Below, in pieces: positions 1 to 8,175 of a DNA stretch of 64,000 nt (its first letter is position 1; each line of letters starts with the position of its first letter). The notes beneath the pieces are model-generated. The model searched no databases, was not told the DNA's origin, and was given only the letters and a program-made list of their open reading frames with translations. The translations under genes and the position numbers were made by a program. The DNA comes from Agrococcus lahaulensis DSM 17612 (GTDB lineage Bacteria; Actinomycetota; Actinomycetes; Actinomycetales; Microbacteriaceae): assembly GCF_000425105.1 (NCBI RefSeq), contig NZ_KE384303.1:282996-346995 (forward strand), in the 5' to 3' direction.

Positions 1-10
1 GGGTGCCGGC

Positions 11-961
11 GTGAGCGACCTCGTCGAGCGCGGGCTCGGCTGGGTCGAGCAGCTCGAGGCGGTGCCGAGCGCCGTCACGATCGGCAAGTTCGACGGCGTG
101 CACATCGGGCACCGGCGCATCCTGCAGCAGCTCCGCTCGATCGCCGAGGCCGAGGGCCTCGTGCCGACCGTCGTCACCTTCGACCGCAACCCGCTCGAGG
201 TCGTGCGGCCCGACCGCGCGCCGCTGCCGCTCGTGTCGCTGCGCCACAAGGTCGAGCTGCTGCGCGATGCGGGAGCCGACCGCGTCATCGTCATCCCCTT
301 CACCGCCGAGACGGCCGCGCAGCCGGCCGAGGAGTTCTCGCAGCGAGTGCTCTTCGACGGGCTCGGCGCGCGCGTGCTGCTCGTCGGCGAGGACTTCCGC
401 TTCGGGCACCGCGGTGCGGGTGACGCGGCGATGCTGCGCGCGCACGCCGAGCCGCGCGGCGCTCGCGTCGAGTCGATCGACGACATCTGCTTCGCCGACG
501 GCCGCCGGGTCTCGTCGACCTGGATCCGCGAGGCGCTCAGCCTCGGCCGCATCCAGGAGGCGAACTCGATGCTCGGCCGCCGGCACGTGCTCCGCGGCGA
601 CGTCGTGCGCGGCTTCCAGCGCGGCCGCGCGCTCGGCTACCCGACCGCCAACCTCGGCACGCCCGTCGAGGGCTTCGTGCCCGCCGACGGCGTCTACGCC
701 GCGATCGCCCGCGTCGACGCGGGCGCCTTCCCCGCGGCGGTCTCGATCGGCGACAACCCGACGTTCGACGGCGTCGCCGCGAAGACGGTCGAGGCCTACC
801 TGCTCGACGTCGACCTCGACCTCTACGACCGGCCGATCGAGCTGGAGCTCATCGACTTCGTGCGCTCGATGCATCGCTTCGAGAGCCTCGACGAGCTCGT
901 CGCGCAGATGGGCCGGGACGTCGAGCGCACGCGCGAGCTCGTCACGGCCGCGACCGCCTGA
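11..961 (+). CDS. ribF: Bifunctional riboflavin kinase / FAD synthetase
   Basis: Makes FMN from riboflavin and ATP, then FAD from FMN and ATP, in the cytoplasm. The 316-residue length is usual for prokaryotic RibF. The N-terminal nucleotidyltransferase domain shows GKFDGVHIGH at residues 25-34 and SSTWIRE at about 168-174. The C-terminal riboflavin kinase domain shows GYPTANL at about 209-215 and the DGVYAA strand after it. I take the GTG at 11 as start because it places the nucleotide-binding motif at the usual distance from the N-terminus. In actinobacteria ribF commonly follows truB; only 10 bases lie upstream here, so that cannot be seen. Confidence 0.96.
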   Translation: MSDLVERGLGWVEQLEAVPSAVTIGKFDGVHIGHRRILQQLRSIAEAEGLVPTVVTFDRNPLEVVRPDRAPLPLVSLRHKVELLRDAGADRVIVIPFTAETAAQPAEEFSQRVLFDGLGARVLLVGEDFRFGHRGAGDAAMLRAHAEPRGARVESIDDICFADGRRVSSTWIREALSLGRIQEANSMLGRRHVLRGDVVRGFQRGRALGYPTANLGTPVEGFVPADGVYAAIARVDAGAFPAAVSIGDNPTFDGVAAKTVEAYLLDVDLDLYDRPIELELIDFVRSMHRFESLDELVAQMGRDVERTRELVTAATA

Positions 962-974
962 CGAGCGGTGGCGA

Positions 975-993
975 CCGCGCCGGAGCGGCGCGG
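975..993 (+). terminator. Possible hairpin after ribF
   Basis: A 7-bp GC stem (CCGCGCC / GGCGCGG) with a 5-nt loop lies 14 bp after the ribF stop. It has no T-tract, so termination is only a possibility. Confidence 0.35.
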
Positions 994-1005
994 GGCCCCG
1001 GTCGG

Positions 1006-1011
1006 TAGACT
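1006..1011 (+). promoter_or_regulatory. -10 element for deoC
   Basis: TAGACT lies in the ribF-deoC gap, about 60 bp before the deoC start. It matches the TANNNT -10 hexamers seen across the window. Unlike most of them it leaves room for a leader with a Shine-Dalgarno sequence (GAAGGA, 1063-1068). Confidence 0.5.
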
Positions 1012-1073
1012 GCCGTGACCCATCCGCCGCCCCGATCCGCGGGCGCGGCCCGGCCAGGGCAAGAAGGAACAGC

Positions 1074-2084
1074 GTGACATCGACCAGCGCAGCGCTCGCG
1101 CCCGCAGAGCGCGCCGTCCAGCTGCTCGGCAGCGACCTCTCCGAGGTGGCGCTCCGGCAGCACCTCGAGGGGCTCCCCGCCGTCGACGCGGTCGGCCTCG
1201 AGGCCCGCGCGGCACGCTTCGGCACCCGCTCGATCAAGACGACGTCGAAGGCGCAGGCCCTCGACCTCGCCATCCGCATGATCGACCTCACGACCCTGCA
1301 GGGCGCCGACACGCGCGGCAAGGTGCGCTCCCTCGTCGCGAAGGCGCTCGTGCCCGACGCGAGCGACCCCTCGACGCCCCGACCGGCGGCCGTGTGCGTC
1401 TACGGCGACATGGTGGGCCACGCCGTCGAGGCGCTCGGGCCCGCGTGGAGCGCCGGCAAGGACGACGGCATCAACGTCGCCGCGGTCGCGACCGCGTTCC
1501 CCGCCGGCCGCGCGAGCATCGAGGTCAAGCTGCAGGACACCCGCGACGCCGTCGCCGCGGGCGCCGACGAGATCGACATGGTGATCGACCGCGGCGCGTT
1601 CCTCGAGGGCAACTACGGCAAGGTCTTCGACGAGATCGTGCTGACGAAGGAGGCGTGCCGCCGCGCCGACGGCTCCTACGCGCACCTCAAGGTCATCCTC
1701 GAGACCGGCGAGCTCTTCACCTACGACAACGTGCGCCGCGCCTCGTGGCTTTCGATCCTCGCGGGCGGCGACTTCATCAAGACCTCGACCGGCAAGGTGC
1801 AGCCCGCGGCGACGCTCCCGGTGACGCTCCTCATGCTGCAGGTCGTGCGCGACTGGGAGCGGCTCACGGGGGAGCGCATCGGCGTGAAGCCCGCGGGCGG
1901 CATCTCGACCGCGAAGGACGCGATCAAGCACCTCGTCGCGGTCGCCGAGACGTGCGGCGAGGCGTGGCTCGACCCGAAGCTCTACCGCTTCGGCGCCTCG
2001 AGCCTGCTCAACGACGTGCTGCTCCAGCGTCAGAAGCTCACCACCGGCCGCTACTCCGGCCCCGACTACGTCACGATCGACTGA
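1074..2084 (+). CDS. deoC: Deoxyribose-phosphate aldolase
   Basis: Cleaves 2-deoxyribose-5-phosphate into glyceraldehyde-3-phosphate and acetaldehyde, the last shared step of deoxynucleoside breakdown. The 336-residue protein is the longer DeoC form. The Schiff-base lysine is K236 in FIKTSTGK, with the second active-site lysine K272 in VKPAGGI and the acidic segment DEIDMVID at about 165-172. The GTG start is chosen for GAAGGA 5 nt upstream; the open frame extends further upstream, but only as an out-of-frame overlap of ribF. The two aldehyde dehydrogenase genes directly downstream could oxidise the acetaldehyde released. Confidence 0.95.
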   Translation: MTSTSAALAPAERAVQLLGSDLSEVALRQHLEGLPAVDAVGLEARAARFGTRSIKTTSKAQALDLAIRMIDLTTLQGADTRGKVRSLVAKALVPDASDPSTPRPAAVCVYGDMVGHAVEALGPAWSAGKDDGINVAAVATAFPAGRASIEVKLQDTRDAVAAGADEIDMVIDRGAFLEGNYGKVFDEIVLTKEACRRADGSYAHLKVILETGELFTYDNVRRASWLSILAGGDFIKTSTGKVQPAATLPVTLLMLQVVRDWERLTGERIGVKPAGGISTAKDAIKHLVAVAETCGEAWLDPKLYRFGASSLLNDVLLQRQKLTTGRYSGPDYVTID

Positions 2085-2091
2085 AGGCACC

Positions 2092-3534
2092 ATGGCATTC
2101 CTCGACTACGCGCCGGCTCCCGAGTCGACGTCCATCCTCTCGCTGCGCGAGGACTACCGCCTCTGGATCGGCGGCGAGTGGGTGACGGGCGGCGGCGAGC
2201 CGTTCGCCTCCGTCTCCCCGAGCACCGAGCGGCAGATCGCGACCTTCGCGTACGCCGACGAGGGCGACGTCGATGCTGCGGTGCGCGCCGCACGTGCCGC
2301 CTTCCGCGACACGTGGGGCCCCATGTCCGGCCGCGACCGCGGCAAGTTCCTCTTCCGCATCGCGCGCATCCTGCAGGAGCGCGCCCGCGAGCTCGCGGTC
2401 GCCGAATCGCTCGACAACGGCAAGCCCATCCGCGAGACGCGCGACGCCGACATCCCGCTCGTCGCGCAGTGGTTCTTCCACTGCGCCGGCTGGGCCGACA
2501 AGCTCGACCACCTCGGGCTCGGCGCCGCGCCGCAGCCGCACGGCGTCGCCGCGCAGGTCATCCCGTGGAACTTCCCGCTGCTCATGCTCGCGTGGAAGGT
2601 CGCTCCGGCCCTCGCCGCGGGCAACACCGTCGTGCTGAAGCCCGCCGAGACGACGCCGCTCACCGCCATGCTCTTCGCCGAGGTGTGCGAGCAGGCCGGG
2701 CTCCCGGCCGGCGTCGTCAACCTCGTGACGGGCGACGGCGCGACGGGCGCCGCGCTCGTGCGCCACCCCGACGTCGACAAGGTCGCCTTCACGGGCTCGA
2801 CCGCCGTCGGCCGCGAGATCGCGAAGGCGCTCGCGGGCACGAGCAAGAAGCTCACGCTCGAGCTCGGCGGGAAGGGCGCGAACATCGTCTTCGACGACGC
2901 GCCGCTCGACCAGGCGATCGAGGGCATCGTCGACGGCATCTTCTTCAACCAGGGGCAGGTGTGCTGCGCCGGCAGCCGGCTGCTCGTGCAGGAGAACGTG
3001 CACGACGCCGTGATGGACCGCCTCAAGGAGCGCATGGCGACGCTCCGGGTGGGTGACCCGCTCGACAAGAACACCGACGTCGGCGCGATCAACTCGAGCG
3101 AGCAGCTCGAGCGCATCACGCGGCTCGTCGACCGCGGCGTCGCCGAGGGCGGCGAGGCCTGGAGCCCCGCGTGCGAGCTGCCGCAGGAGGGCTACTGGTT
3201 CGCGCCCACCGTCATCACCGGCGTCGAGGCGTCGTCGACGATCGCGCGCGAGGAGATCTTCGGGCCGGTGCTCTCGGTGCTGACCTTCCGCACGCCCGAC
3301 GAGGCGATCGCGAAGGCCAACAACACGCCCTACGGCCTCTCGGCCGGCATCTGGAGCGACAAGGGCTCGCGCGTGCTCGCGATCGCCGACAAGCTCCGCG
3401 CGGGCGTCGTGTGGACGAACACGTTCAACAAGTTCGACCCCGCGAGCCCCTTCGGCGGCTACAAGGAGTCGGGCTACGGCCGCGAGGGCGGCGTGCAGGG
3501 CATGCAGGCGTACCTGAAGGCAGGCGAGCGATGA
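2092..3534 (+). CDS. Aldehyde dehydrogenase, catalytically complete
   Basis: NAD(P)-dependent oxidation of an aldehyde to a carboxylic acid; acetaldehyde from DeoC is the likely substrate by context. Full 480-residue ALDH fold. The active-site asparagine is N160 in PWNFP, the general base E257 in LELGGK, and the nucleophile C291 in NQGQVCC. The cofactor loop FTGSTAVG is at 233-240, and EEIFGPVL and the C-terminal PFGGYKESG motif are present. Starts 7 bp after deoC with GAAGGC upstream of the ATG. Its stop overlaps the start of the next, truncated ALDH gene (ATGA), so the two are probably made together. Confidence 0.93.
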   Translation: MAFLDYAPAPESTSILSLREDYRLWIGGEWVTGGGEPFASVSPSTERQIATFAYADEGDVDAAVRAARAAFRDTWGPMSGRDRGKFLFRIARILQERARELAVAESLDNGKPIRETRDADIPLVAQWFFHCAGWADKLDHLGLGAAPQPHGVAAQVIPWNFPLLMLAWKVAPALAAGNTVVLKPAETTPLTAMLFAEVCEQAGLPAGVVNLVTGDGATGAALVRHPDVDKVAFTGSTAVGREIAKALAGTSKKLTLELGGKGANIVFDDAPLDQAIEGIVDGIFFNQGQVCCAGSRLLVQENVHDAVMDRLKERMATLRVGDPLDKNTDVGAINSSEQLERITRLVDRGVAEGGEAWSPACELPQEGYWFAPTVITGVEASSTIAREEIFGPVLSVLTFRTPDEAIAKANNTPYGLSAGIWSDKGSRVLAIADKLRAGVVWTNTFNKFDPASPFGGYKESGYGREGGVQGMQAYLKAGER

Positions 3535-4406
3535 CCACGACGACGAAGACCACCACGCGCCTCGACGTGCCGAAGACCTACAAGCTCTTCATCGGCGGCG
3601 GCTTCCCGCGCAGCGAGTCCGGACGCGTCACCGAGGTGCGCGACGGCGAGGGCCGCTTCGTCGCGAACGTCGCGAAGGCGTCCCGCAAGGATGCGCGAGA
3701 GGCCGTGCGCGCGGCCCGCAAGGCCCAGCCGGGCTGGGCGGGCGCGACCGCGTACAACCGCGGGCAGGTGCTCTACCGCGTCGCCGAGGTGCTCGAGGGC
3801 AGGAAGGCGCAGTTCGTCGACGAGCTGCAGCGCACGGAGGGCCTCTCGGCCGCGCGCGCTCGCGCGCAGGTCGAGGAGGCGATCGACCTGTGGGTGTGGC
3901 ACGCCGGCTGGACCGACAAGATCGCGCAGGTCGCGGGCTCCGCGAACCCCGTCGCCGGCCCGTACTTCAACATCTCGGTGCCCGAGCCGACGGGCGTCGT
4001 CGCGATCGTCGCGCCGCAGTCGCAGGGCCTGCTCGGCCTCACGTCGGTCGTCGCGCCCGCGCTCGTGATGGGCAACGCGGTCGTCGTCGTCCCCGCGGCG
4101 TCGTCGCCGCTCGTGGCGATCTCGCTCGCCGAGGTGCTCGCGACGAGCGACCTGCCCGGCGGCGTCGTCAACGTGCTCACGGGCGACCCGGCCGAGCTCG
4201 CGCCGTGGCTCGCGAGCCACGCCGACGTCAACGCGCTCGACCTCACGGGCGCGGGCGACCTCGACTGGGTCGCGCTCGAGGTCGCCGCGGCCGACACGCT
4301 CAAGCGCGTCATCCGCCCCGAGCCCGGAATCGCGCCCGAGACGCCGCAGCGCATCCTCGCCCTGACGGAGACGAAGACCGTCTGGCACACCAAGTCGCGC
4401 ATGTAG
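3531..4406 (+). CDS. Truncated, non-catalytic aldehyde dehydrogenase-like protein
   Basis: A 291-residue protein that aligns with about the first 280 residues of an ALDH and then ends. Family features are degraded: the PWNFP asparagine motif reads APQSQ (about 161-165), the FTGS cofactor loop reads DLTGAGD (about 237-243), and the whole catalytic domain with LELGG and the cysteine is absent. This is not a visible frameshift: the next gene starts 8 bp downstream and carries no ALDH sequence. It overlaps the complete ALDH by 4 bp (ATGA). The pair resembles the two halves of ALDH16-type proteins, in which a second, inactive ALDH-like domain follows an active one. A structural partner role is inference. 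Confidence 0.82.
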   Translation: MTTTTKTTTRLDVPKTYKLFIGGGFPRSESGRVTEVRDGEGRFVANVAKASRKDAREAVRAARKAQPGWAGATAYNRGQVLYRVAEVLEGRKAQFVDELQRTEGLSAARARAQVEEAIDLWVWHAGWTDKIAQVAGSANPVAGPYFNISVPEPTGVVAIVAPQSQGLLGLTSVVAPALVMGNAVVVVPAASSPLVAISLAEVLATSDLPGGVVNVLTGDPAELAPWLASHADVNALDLTGAGDLDWVALEVAAADTLKRVIRPEPGIAPETPQRILALTETKTVWHTKSRM

Positions 4407-4414
4407 CGGCGGGC

Positions 4415-5344
4415 ATGTCGGTCTCGCACGAGCACGGTCACGGTGCTCACCACGGGGCCGCGGCCGGCTCGCGCCGGCTCGCGGTCGCGTTCGGCATCAC
4501 GGCCGCGCTCTTCGCCGCGCAGGTCGTCGGCTCGATCGTCACGGGATCGCTCGCGCTGCTCGTCGACACCGTGCACATGCTCACCGACGTCGTGGGGCTC
4601 GGCATCGCCCTCGGCGCGCAGCGGCTGCTGCAGCGGCCGGCGAGCGGTCGCCGCACGTGGGGGCTCGTGCGCGTCGAGGTGCTCGCCGCGGCCGCGCAAG
4701 CTGCGGCGCTGCTCATCGTCGCGCTCGTCGTGGTCGTCGAGGGCGTGCGACGCATCGCCGAGCCGACCGAGGTGCCGGGGCCGCTGCTGCTCGTCTTCGG
4801 CGCGGTCGGCCTCGCGGGCAACCTCGTCGCGCTCGCGGTGCTCGCGGGCGGCCGCGGCTCGAGCCTCAACCTGCGGGCGGCGTTCCTCGAGGTCGTGAAC
4901 GACGCGATCGGCTCGGTCGCGGTCATCGCGGCGGCCGTCGCTATCTGGCTGTGGGGCTTCCAGCAGGCCGACCTCATCGCGAGCGCGCTCGTCGCCGTGC
5001 TCATCGTGCCGCGCTCGATCGCGCTGCTGCGCGACAGCGGGCGGATCCTGCTCGAGTCGACGCCGCAGGAGCTCGACCTCGACGACGTGCGAGCCCACCT
5101 CATGGAGGTCGAGCACGTCATCTCGGTGCACGACCTGCACGCGTCGACGCTCGGCACGGGACTGCACCAGCTCACGGCGCACGTCGTGGTCGAGGAGTCG
5201 TGCTTCGCCGACGGGCACGCGCCGCGCGTGCTCGATCTCCTGCAGGAGTGCGCCGCGGAGCACTTCCCGCTCTCGCTCGAGCACGCGACGTTCCAGCTCG
5301 AGCCGCCCGGCCACGCCGACCACGAGCCGCACCTCCACGCCTGA
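4415..5344 (+). CDS. Cation diffusion facilitator (zinc-type) exporter
   Basis: Proton-coupled efflux of a divalent metal, probably Zn(II), across the cell membrane. The 309-residue protein has six membrane segments between about residues 20 and 205 and a cytoplasmic C-terminal domain. Histidine-rich ends are visible (HEHGHGAHH at 5-13; HADHEPHLH at 300-308). The TM2 metal site is H54-x3-D58. The TM5 site reads E159-x3-D163 rather than the HxxxD of textbook zinc members. It begins 8 bp after the truncated ALDH gene, so probably belongs to the same transcript although its function is unrelated. Metal specificity is inferred from the family only. Confidence 0.88.
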   Translation: MSVSHEHGHGAHHGAAAGSRRLAVAFGITAALFAAQVVGSIVTGSLALLVDTVHMLTDVVGLGIALGAQRLLQRPASGRRTWGLVRVEVLAAAAQAAALLIVALVVVVEGVRRIAEPTEVPGPLLLVFGAVGLAGNLVALAVLAGGRGSSLNLRAAFLEVVNDAIGSVAVIAAAVAIWLWGFQQADLIASALVAVLIVPRSIALLRDSGRILLESTPQELDLDDVRAHLMEVEHVISVHDLHASTLGTGLHQLTAHVVVEESCFADGHAPRVLDLLQECAAEHFPLSLEHATFQLEPPGHADHEPHLHA

Positions 5345-5350
5345 GCGCCG

Positions 5351-5523
5351 TCGCGGCTGGGTGGTACCGATGTGTCGCTCGCCGCGGGCGCAGGCGACGA
5401 TTCGGTACCACCATCGCGGCTGGGTGGTACCGGTGTGTCGCTCGGCGCGGGCGAAGGCGACGATTCGGTACCACCGTCGCGACTGGGTGGTAGGCATGCG
5501 TCGGCCGGCGACGCGTCGTACCG
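5351..5523. repeat. Tandem 63-bp dyad repeat (two full units, one degenerate)
   Basis: Unit 1 spans 5351-5413, unit 2 spans 5414-5476 and a degenerate third runs from 5477 to the PIN-gene stop. Each full unit carries inverted arms GGTGGTACC...GGTACCACC (unit 1 arms 5360-5370 and 5402-5412). An inner GTCGC/GCGAC stem (5374-5378 and 5394-5398) nests inside. The right arm of unit 1 can also pair with the left arm of unit 2 across a 10-nt spacer. The array lies between convergent genes, so it could act as a two-way terminator or be a REP-like mobile palindrome. Confidence 0.85.
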
Positions 5524-5940
5524 TCAGCGCTCGGGTGCCGGGAGCGCGCTCGCGAAGTCGACCCACCGCATCCGCTCGACGACGCCGTCGGCAGCCGCCG
5601 CGAGCCGCTCGTCGTCGGTCACGAGCACGTCGGCCTGCAGCGATGCGACGGCGAGCAGCTCGGCCGGCCCGATCTCGGCCCAGTCGAGCCGCGCGGCGAT
5701 GCGCCACGCGACCGACCGCGAGACGCGGTCGGCGAGCAGCCGCACCTTGAGCGCTGCGATCGCCTCGAGCTGCGCACGGCCCTCGGCCTCGTCGAGCGTG
5801 CCCGCGCGCACCTCGTCGTAGAGCAGCTGCATCGCCTGCGAGCGCAACGCCCCGGTGCTGACGAGGGAGTGCTCGCCGACGTCGACGCGCTCGCGCACGA
5901 TCCGCAGGGCCGTCGGTGCGTCGATCGCGAAGCGGGTCAT
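5524..5940 (-). CDS. PIN-domain protein (putative ribonuclease, VapC-like fold)
   Basis: A 138-residue protein whose acidic positions fit a PIN nuclease: D7 in FAID, E43, E94 in GPAELLAVA, and D109/D110 in VLVTDDERL. PIN proteins of this size are usually toxin RNases or RNA-processing factors. I see no small antitoxin gene beside it. Its ATG overlaps the stop of the M20 peptidase gene by one base (TGATG read on the minus strand), so it is translationally coupled to a peptidase, an unusual partner. The 3' end abuts the tandem dyad repeat. The PIN call rests on spacing of acidic residues and the DVLVTDD strand; exact function is unknown. Confidence 0.68.
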   Translation of the reverse strand: MTRFAIDAPTALRIVRERVDVGEHSLVSTGALRSQAMQLLYDEVRAGTLDEAEGRAQLEAIAALKVRLLADRVSRSVAWRIAARLDWAEIGPAELLAVASLQADVLVTDDERLAAAADGVVERMRWVDFASALPAPER

Positions 5941-7235
5941 CAGCAGCTCGACTCGATGAGGTCGGCGTACCAGCGGCAGCCGGCGAGCCACGTGTCGACC
6001 CGGATGCGCTCGTCGCGCGCGTGCAGCGTCAGCCGCTCCTCGCGCGTCATCTCGAACGGCGCGAAGCGGTAGACGCGGTCGGTCACGCGGTGCGCGTGGC
6101 GGCCGTCGGTGCCGCCGAGCATGACGTACGGCACGGTCTGCACATCGGGCCGAGCGCGAGCGATCGCGGCCTCGATCGCGTCCCAGCCGGGACCGTCGGA
6201 GGGGCTCTCGGGGCTCGGCCCGTGCCCGTGCAGCACTTCGAGCTCGACGCCCGGGTCGGCGATCGCGCGCCGCACGTGCTCGAGCGTCTCGTCGACCGAG
6301 GAACCGAGCGCGATGCGCGCGTTCACGACCGCGGTCGCCTCCTCGGCGAGCGCGTTCGGCGCCGCCGCGCCCTGCAGCTGCGTCACGACCGCGGTGGTCG
6401 CGAGCATCGCCCGCGTCTCGTCGCCACGCGCGAGGATCCGCTCGACGAGCGGCCGAGCCCGCCGCACCCGCCGCAGCACCGCGCCCTGCGCGCCCGGCGC
6501 ATCCGCCCCGAGCAGCTCGAGCATGCGGAGCGCCGGCTCGGGCAGCGAGCGGGGGAAGGGGGAGCGGTCGAGCCGCCGGATGGCGCGCGCGAGCCGCGAC
6601 GTCGCCGGCAGCCGCGGCGGCGTCGACGCGTGCCCGCCCACCTGGGCCACGCGCATCCGGATGTTCGCGAAGCCCTTCTCGGCCACTCCGACGACCGCGA
6701 CGTCGCGCGAGAGCCCCGTGATCGGCGGCTCGATGATCGCGCCGCCCTCGTCGAGCGCCCACGCGGGCCGCACGCCGCGCGCGTCGAGCTCGGCGATCGC
6801 CGTCGCGGCGCCCGTACCCATCGTCTCCTCGTCCTCGCCGAAGACGAGCCACACGTCGCGCGCCGGCGCGAAGCCGGCCTCGAGCAGCGCGTCGATCGCG
6901 ACGCAGATCGCGACGAGCGAGCCCTTGTCGTCGAGCGTGCCGCGCCCCCACACGTGCGTGCCGTCGCGGTGGCCGGAGTAGGGCGGATGCGTCCAGCCGG
7001 CTTCCGGGGCGGGCACGACGTCCTGGTGGGCCATGAGCAGCGCCGAGCGGCCCTCGCCGCGGCCCGGCCAGCGCGCGAGGATCGTGTCGCCGACGAGCTC
7101 GAGCTCGAGCGCGGCGAAGAGCCGCGGGAAGCGCTCCTCGAGCGCGGCCCGGAACGCGGGCAGCTGCTCGGGGCGCTCGGTAGGCACGCGCACGAGCGCG
7201 ACGAGGTGGTCGACGGCGTCATCGGCGATCAGCAC
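5940..7235 (-). CDS. M20-family metallopeptidase (dipeptidase/carboxypeptidase-like)
   Basis: Di-zinc hydrolase of peptides or N-acyl amino acids, 431 residues, no signal peptide. Metal and catalytic residues are visible: H70 and D72 in MAHQDV, GRGTLDDK at about 98-104, the catalytic pair in GEDEE at about 133-137, and a C-terminal histidine in GTDGRHAH. GTG at 7235 is chosen because TAGCCT (minus strand, 7247-7242) ends 6 nt upstream, the leaderless pattern of this genome. The gene is read away from kynA and overlaps the PIN gene by one base. The substrate cannot be told from sequence. Confidence 0.87.
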   Translation of the reverse strand: MLIADDAVDHLVALVRVPTERPEQLPAFRAALEERFPRLFAALELELVGDTILARWPGRGEGRSALLMAHQDVVPAPEAGWTHPPYSGHRDGTHVWGRGTLDDKGSLVAICVAIDALLEAGFAPARDVWLVFGEDEETMGTGAATAIAELDARGVRPAWALDEGGAIIEPPITGLSRDVAVVGVAEKGFANIRMRVAQVGGHASTPPRLPATSRLARAIRRLDRSPFPRSLPEPALRMLELLGADAPGAQGAVLRRVRRARPLVERILARGDETRAMLATTAVVTQLQGAAAPNALAEEATAVVNARIALGSSVDETLEHVRRAIADPGVELEVLHGHGPSPESPSDGPGWDAIEAAIARARPDVQTVPYVMLGGTDGRHAHRVTDRVYRFAPFEMTREERLTLHARDERIRVDTWLAGCRWYADLIESSC

Positions 7236-7241
7236 GTCGGC

Positions 7242-7247
7242 AGGCTA
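7242..7247 (-). promoter_or_regulatory. -10 element, M20 peptidase (leaderless)
   Basis: TAGCCT on the minus strand ends 6 nt before the GTG at 7235. Confidence 0.55.
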
Positions 7248-7276
7248 TCGCCGCGACCGACGCCGCCGCGTGCCAC

Positions 7277-7282
7277 TACCGT
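7277..7282 (+). promoter_or_regulatory. -10-like hexamer, kynA
   Basis: TACCGT lies 26 nt before the kynA GTG, leaving a short leader with the strong Shine-Dalgarno GAAGGAGG at 7295-7302. Confidence 0.4.
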
Positions 7283-7308
7283 GGAGGCCGAGCCGAAGGA
7301 GGCCGGAA

Positions 7309-8175
7309 GTGTCCGTCGAGCACAACACCCGCGAGATCGAGGACGGGGTCGTCACCGACCTGCGCCAGCGGATGACCTACGGCTCCTACCTGGGCCTCGA
7401 CACGCTGCTCGCGTCGCAGCACCCGCGCAGCCGCCCCGAGCACCACGACGAGATGCTCTTCATCATCCAGCACCAGACGACCGAGCTGTGGCTGAAGCTC
7501 GTCATCCACGAGCTCGACGACGCGCGCCGGCTGCTCGCGGCCGACGACCTCGGCGCGGCGCTCAAGCGCATCGCGCGCGTCAAGCACATCCAGGAGGTGC
7601 TGACGCAGCAGTGGTCGGTGCTCGCGACCCTCACGCCCACCGAGTACGCGCAGTTCCGCGGCGCGCTCGAGGGCGCGTCCGGCTTCCAGAGCGCGCAGTA
7701 CCGCATGGTCGAGTTCGCGCTCGGCAACAAGCACGAGCGGATGCTGCAGGTCTTCGAGTCGAGCCCCGAGGAGCACGCGGCGCTCGCGGCCGAGCTCGAG
7801 CGCCCGAGCCTCTACGACGAGTTCCTGCGCTTCCTCGCGCGCCACGGCCACGACGTGCCGGCCGAGGTGCTCGAGCGCGACGTCACGAGGGCGCACGTCT
7901 ACACCGAGTCGCTCGTGCCGGTCCTCCAGCGCATCTACGAGGGCGCGGCCGAGCCCGGCGCGGCCGACTGGCGCGCCTACGAGACGTGCGAGGAGCTCGT
8001 CGACCTCGAGGACAACTTCCAGTTCTGGCGCTTCCGGCACCTCCGCACCGTGACTCGCACGATCGGCCGCAAGACCGGCACGGGCGGCTCGAGCGGCGTC
8101 GACTTCCTCGCCCGCGCGCTCGACCTGACGTTCTTCCCCGAGCTCTACGCCGTCCGCACGCGGATCGGCGCGTGA
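7309..8175 (+). CDS. kynA: Tryptophan 2,3-dioxygenase
   Basis: Haem enzyme that opens the indole ring of L-tryptophan with O2 to give N-formylkynurenine, the first step of the kynurenine pathway. 288 residues, usual bacterial length. The substrate-site histidine is H55 in FIIQHQTTELW. The proximal haem ligand is H244 in RFRHLRTV, followed by IGRKTGTGGSSG. The GTG start has GAAGGAGG 6 nt upstream; in-frame sequence further upstream is antisense to the M20 gene. It overlaps the next gene by 4 bp (GTGA). Confidence 0.96.
   Translation: MSVEHNTREIEDGVVTDLRQRMTYGSYLGLDTLLASQHPRSRPEHHDEMLFIIQHQTTELWLKLVIHELDDARRLLAADDLGAALKRIARVKHIQEVLTQQWSVLATLTPTEYAQFRGALEGASGFQSAQYRMVEFALGNKHERMLQVFESSPEEHAALAAELERPSLYDEFLRFLARHGHDVPAEVLERDVTRAHVYTESLVPVLQRIYEGAAEPGAADWRAYETCEELVDLEDNFQFWRFRHLRTVTRTIGRKTGTGGSSGVDFLARALDLTFFPELYAVRTRIGA

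Noticed and set aside
3531..4406. Frameshifted or decayed aldehyde dehydrogenase pseudogene.
   Set aside because: No ALDH sequence continues in any frame after the stop; the next gene starts 8 bp on. The frame is intact with normal codon use, so it is a genuinely short gene.
5351..5523. CRISPR array.
   Set aside because: Units are directly abutting with no variable spacers, only two full copies, and no cas genes nearby.
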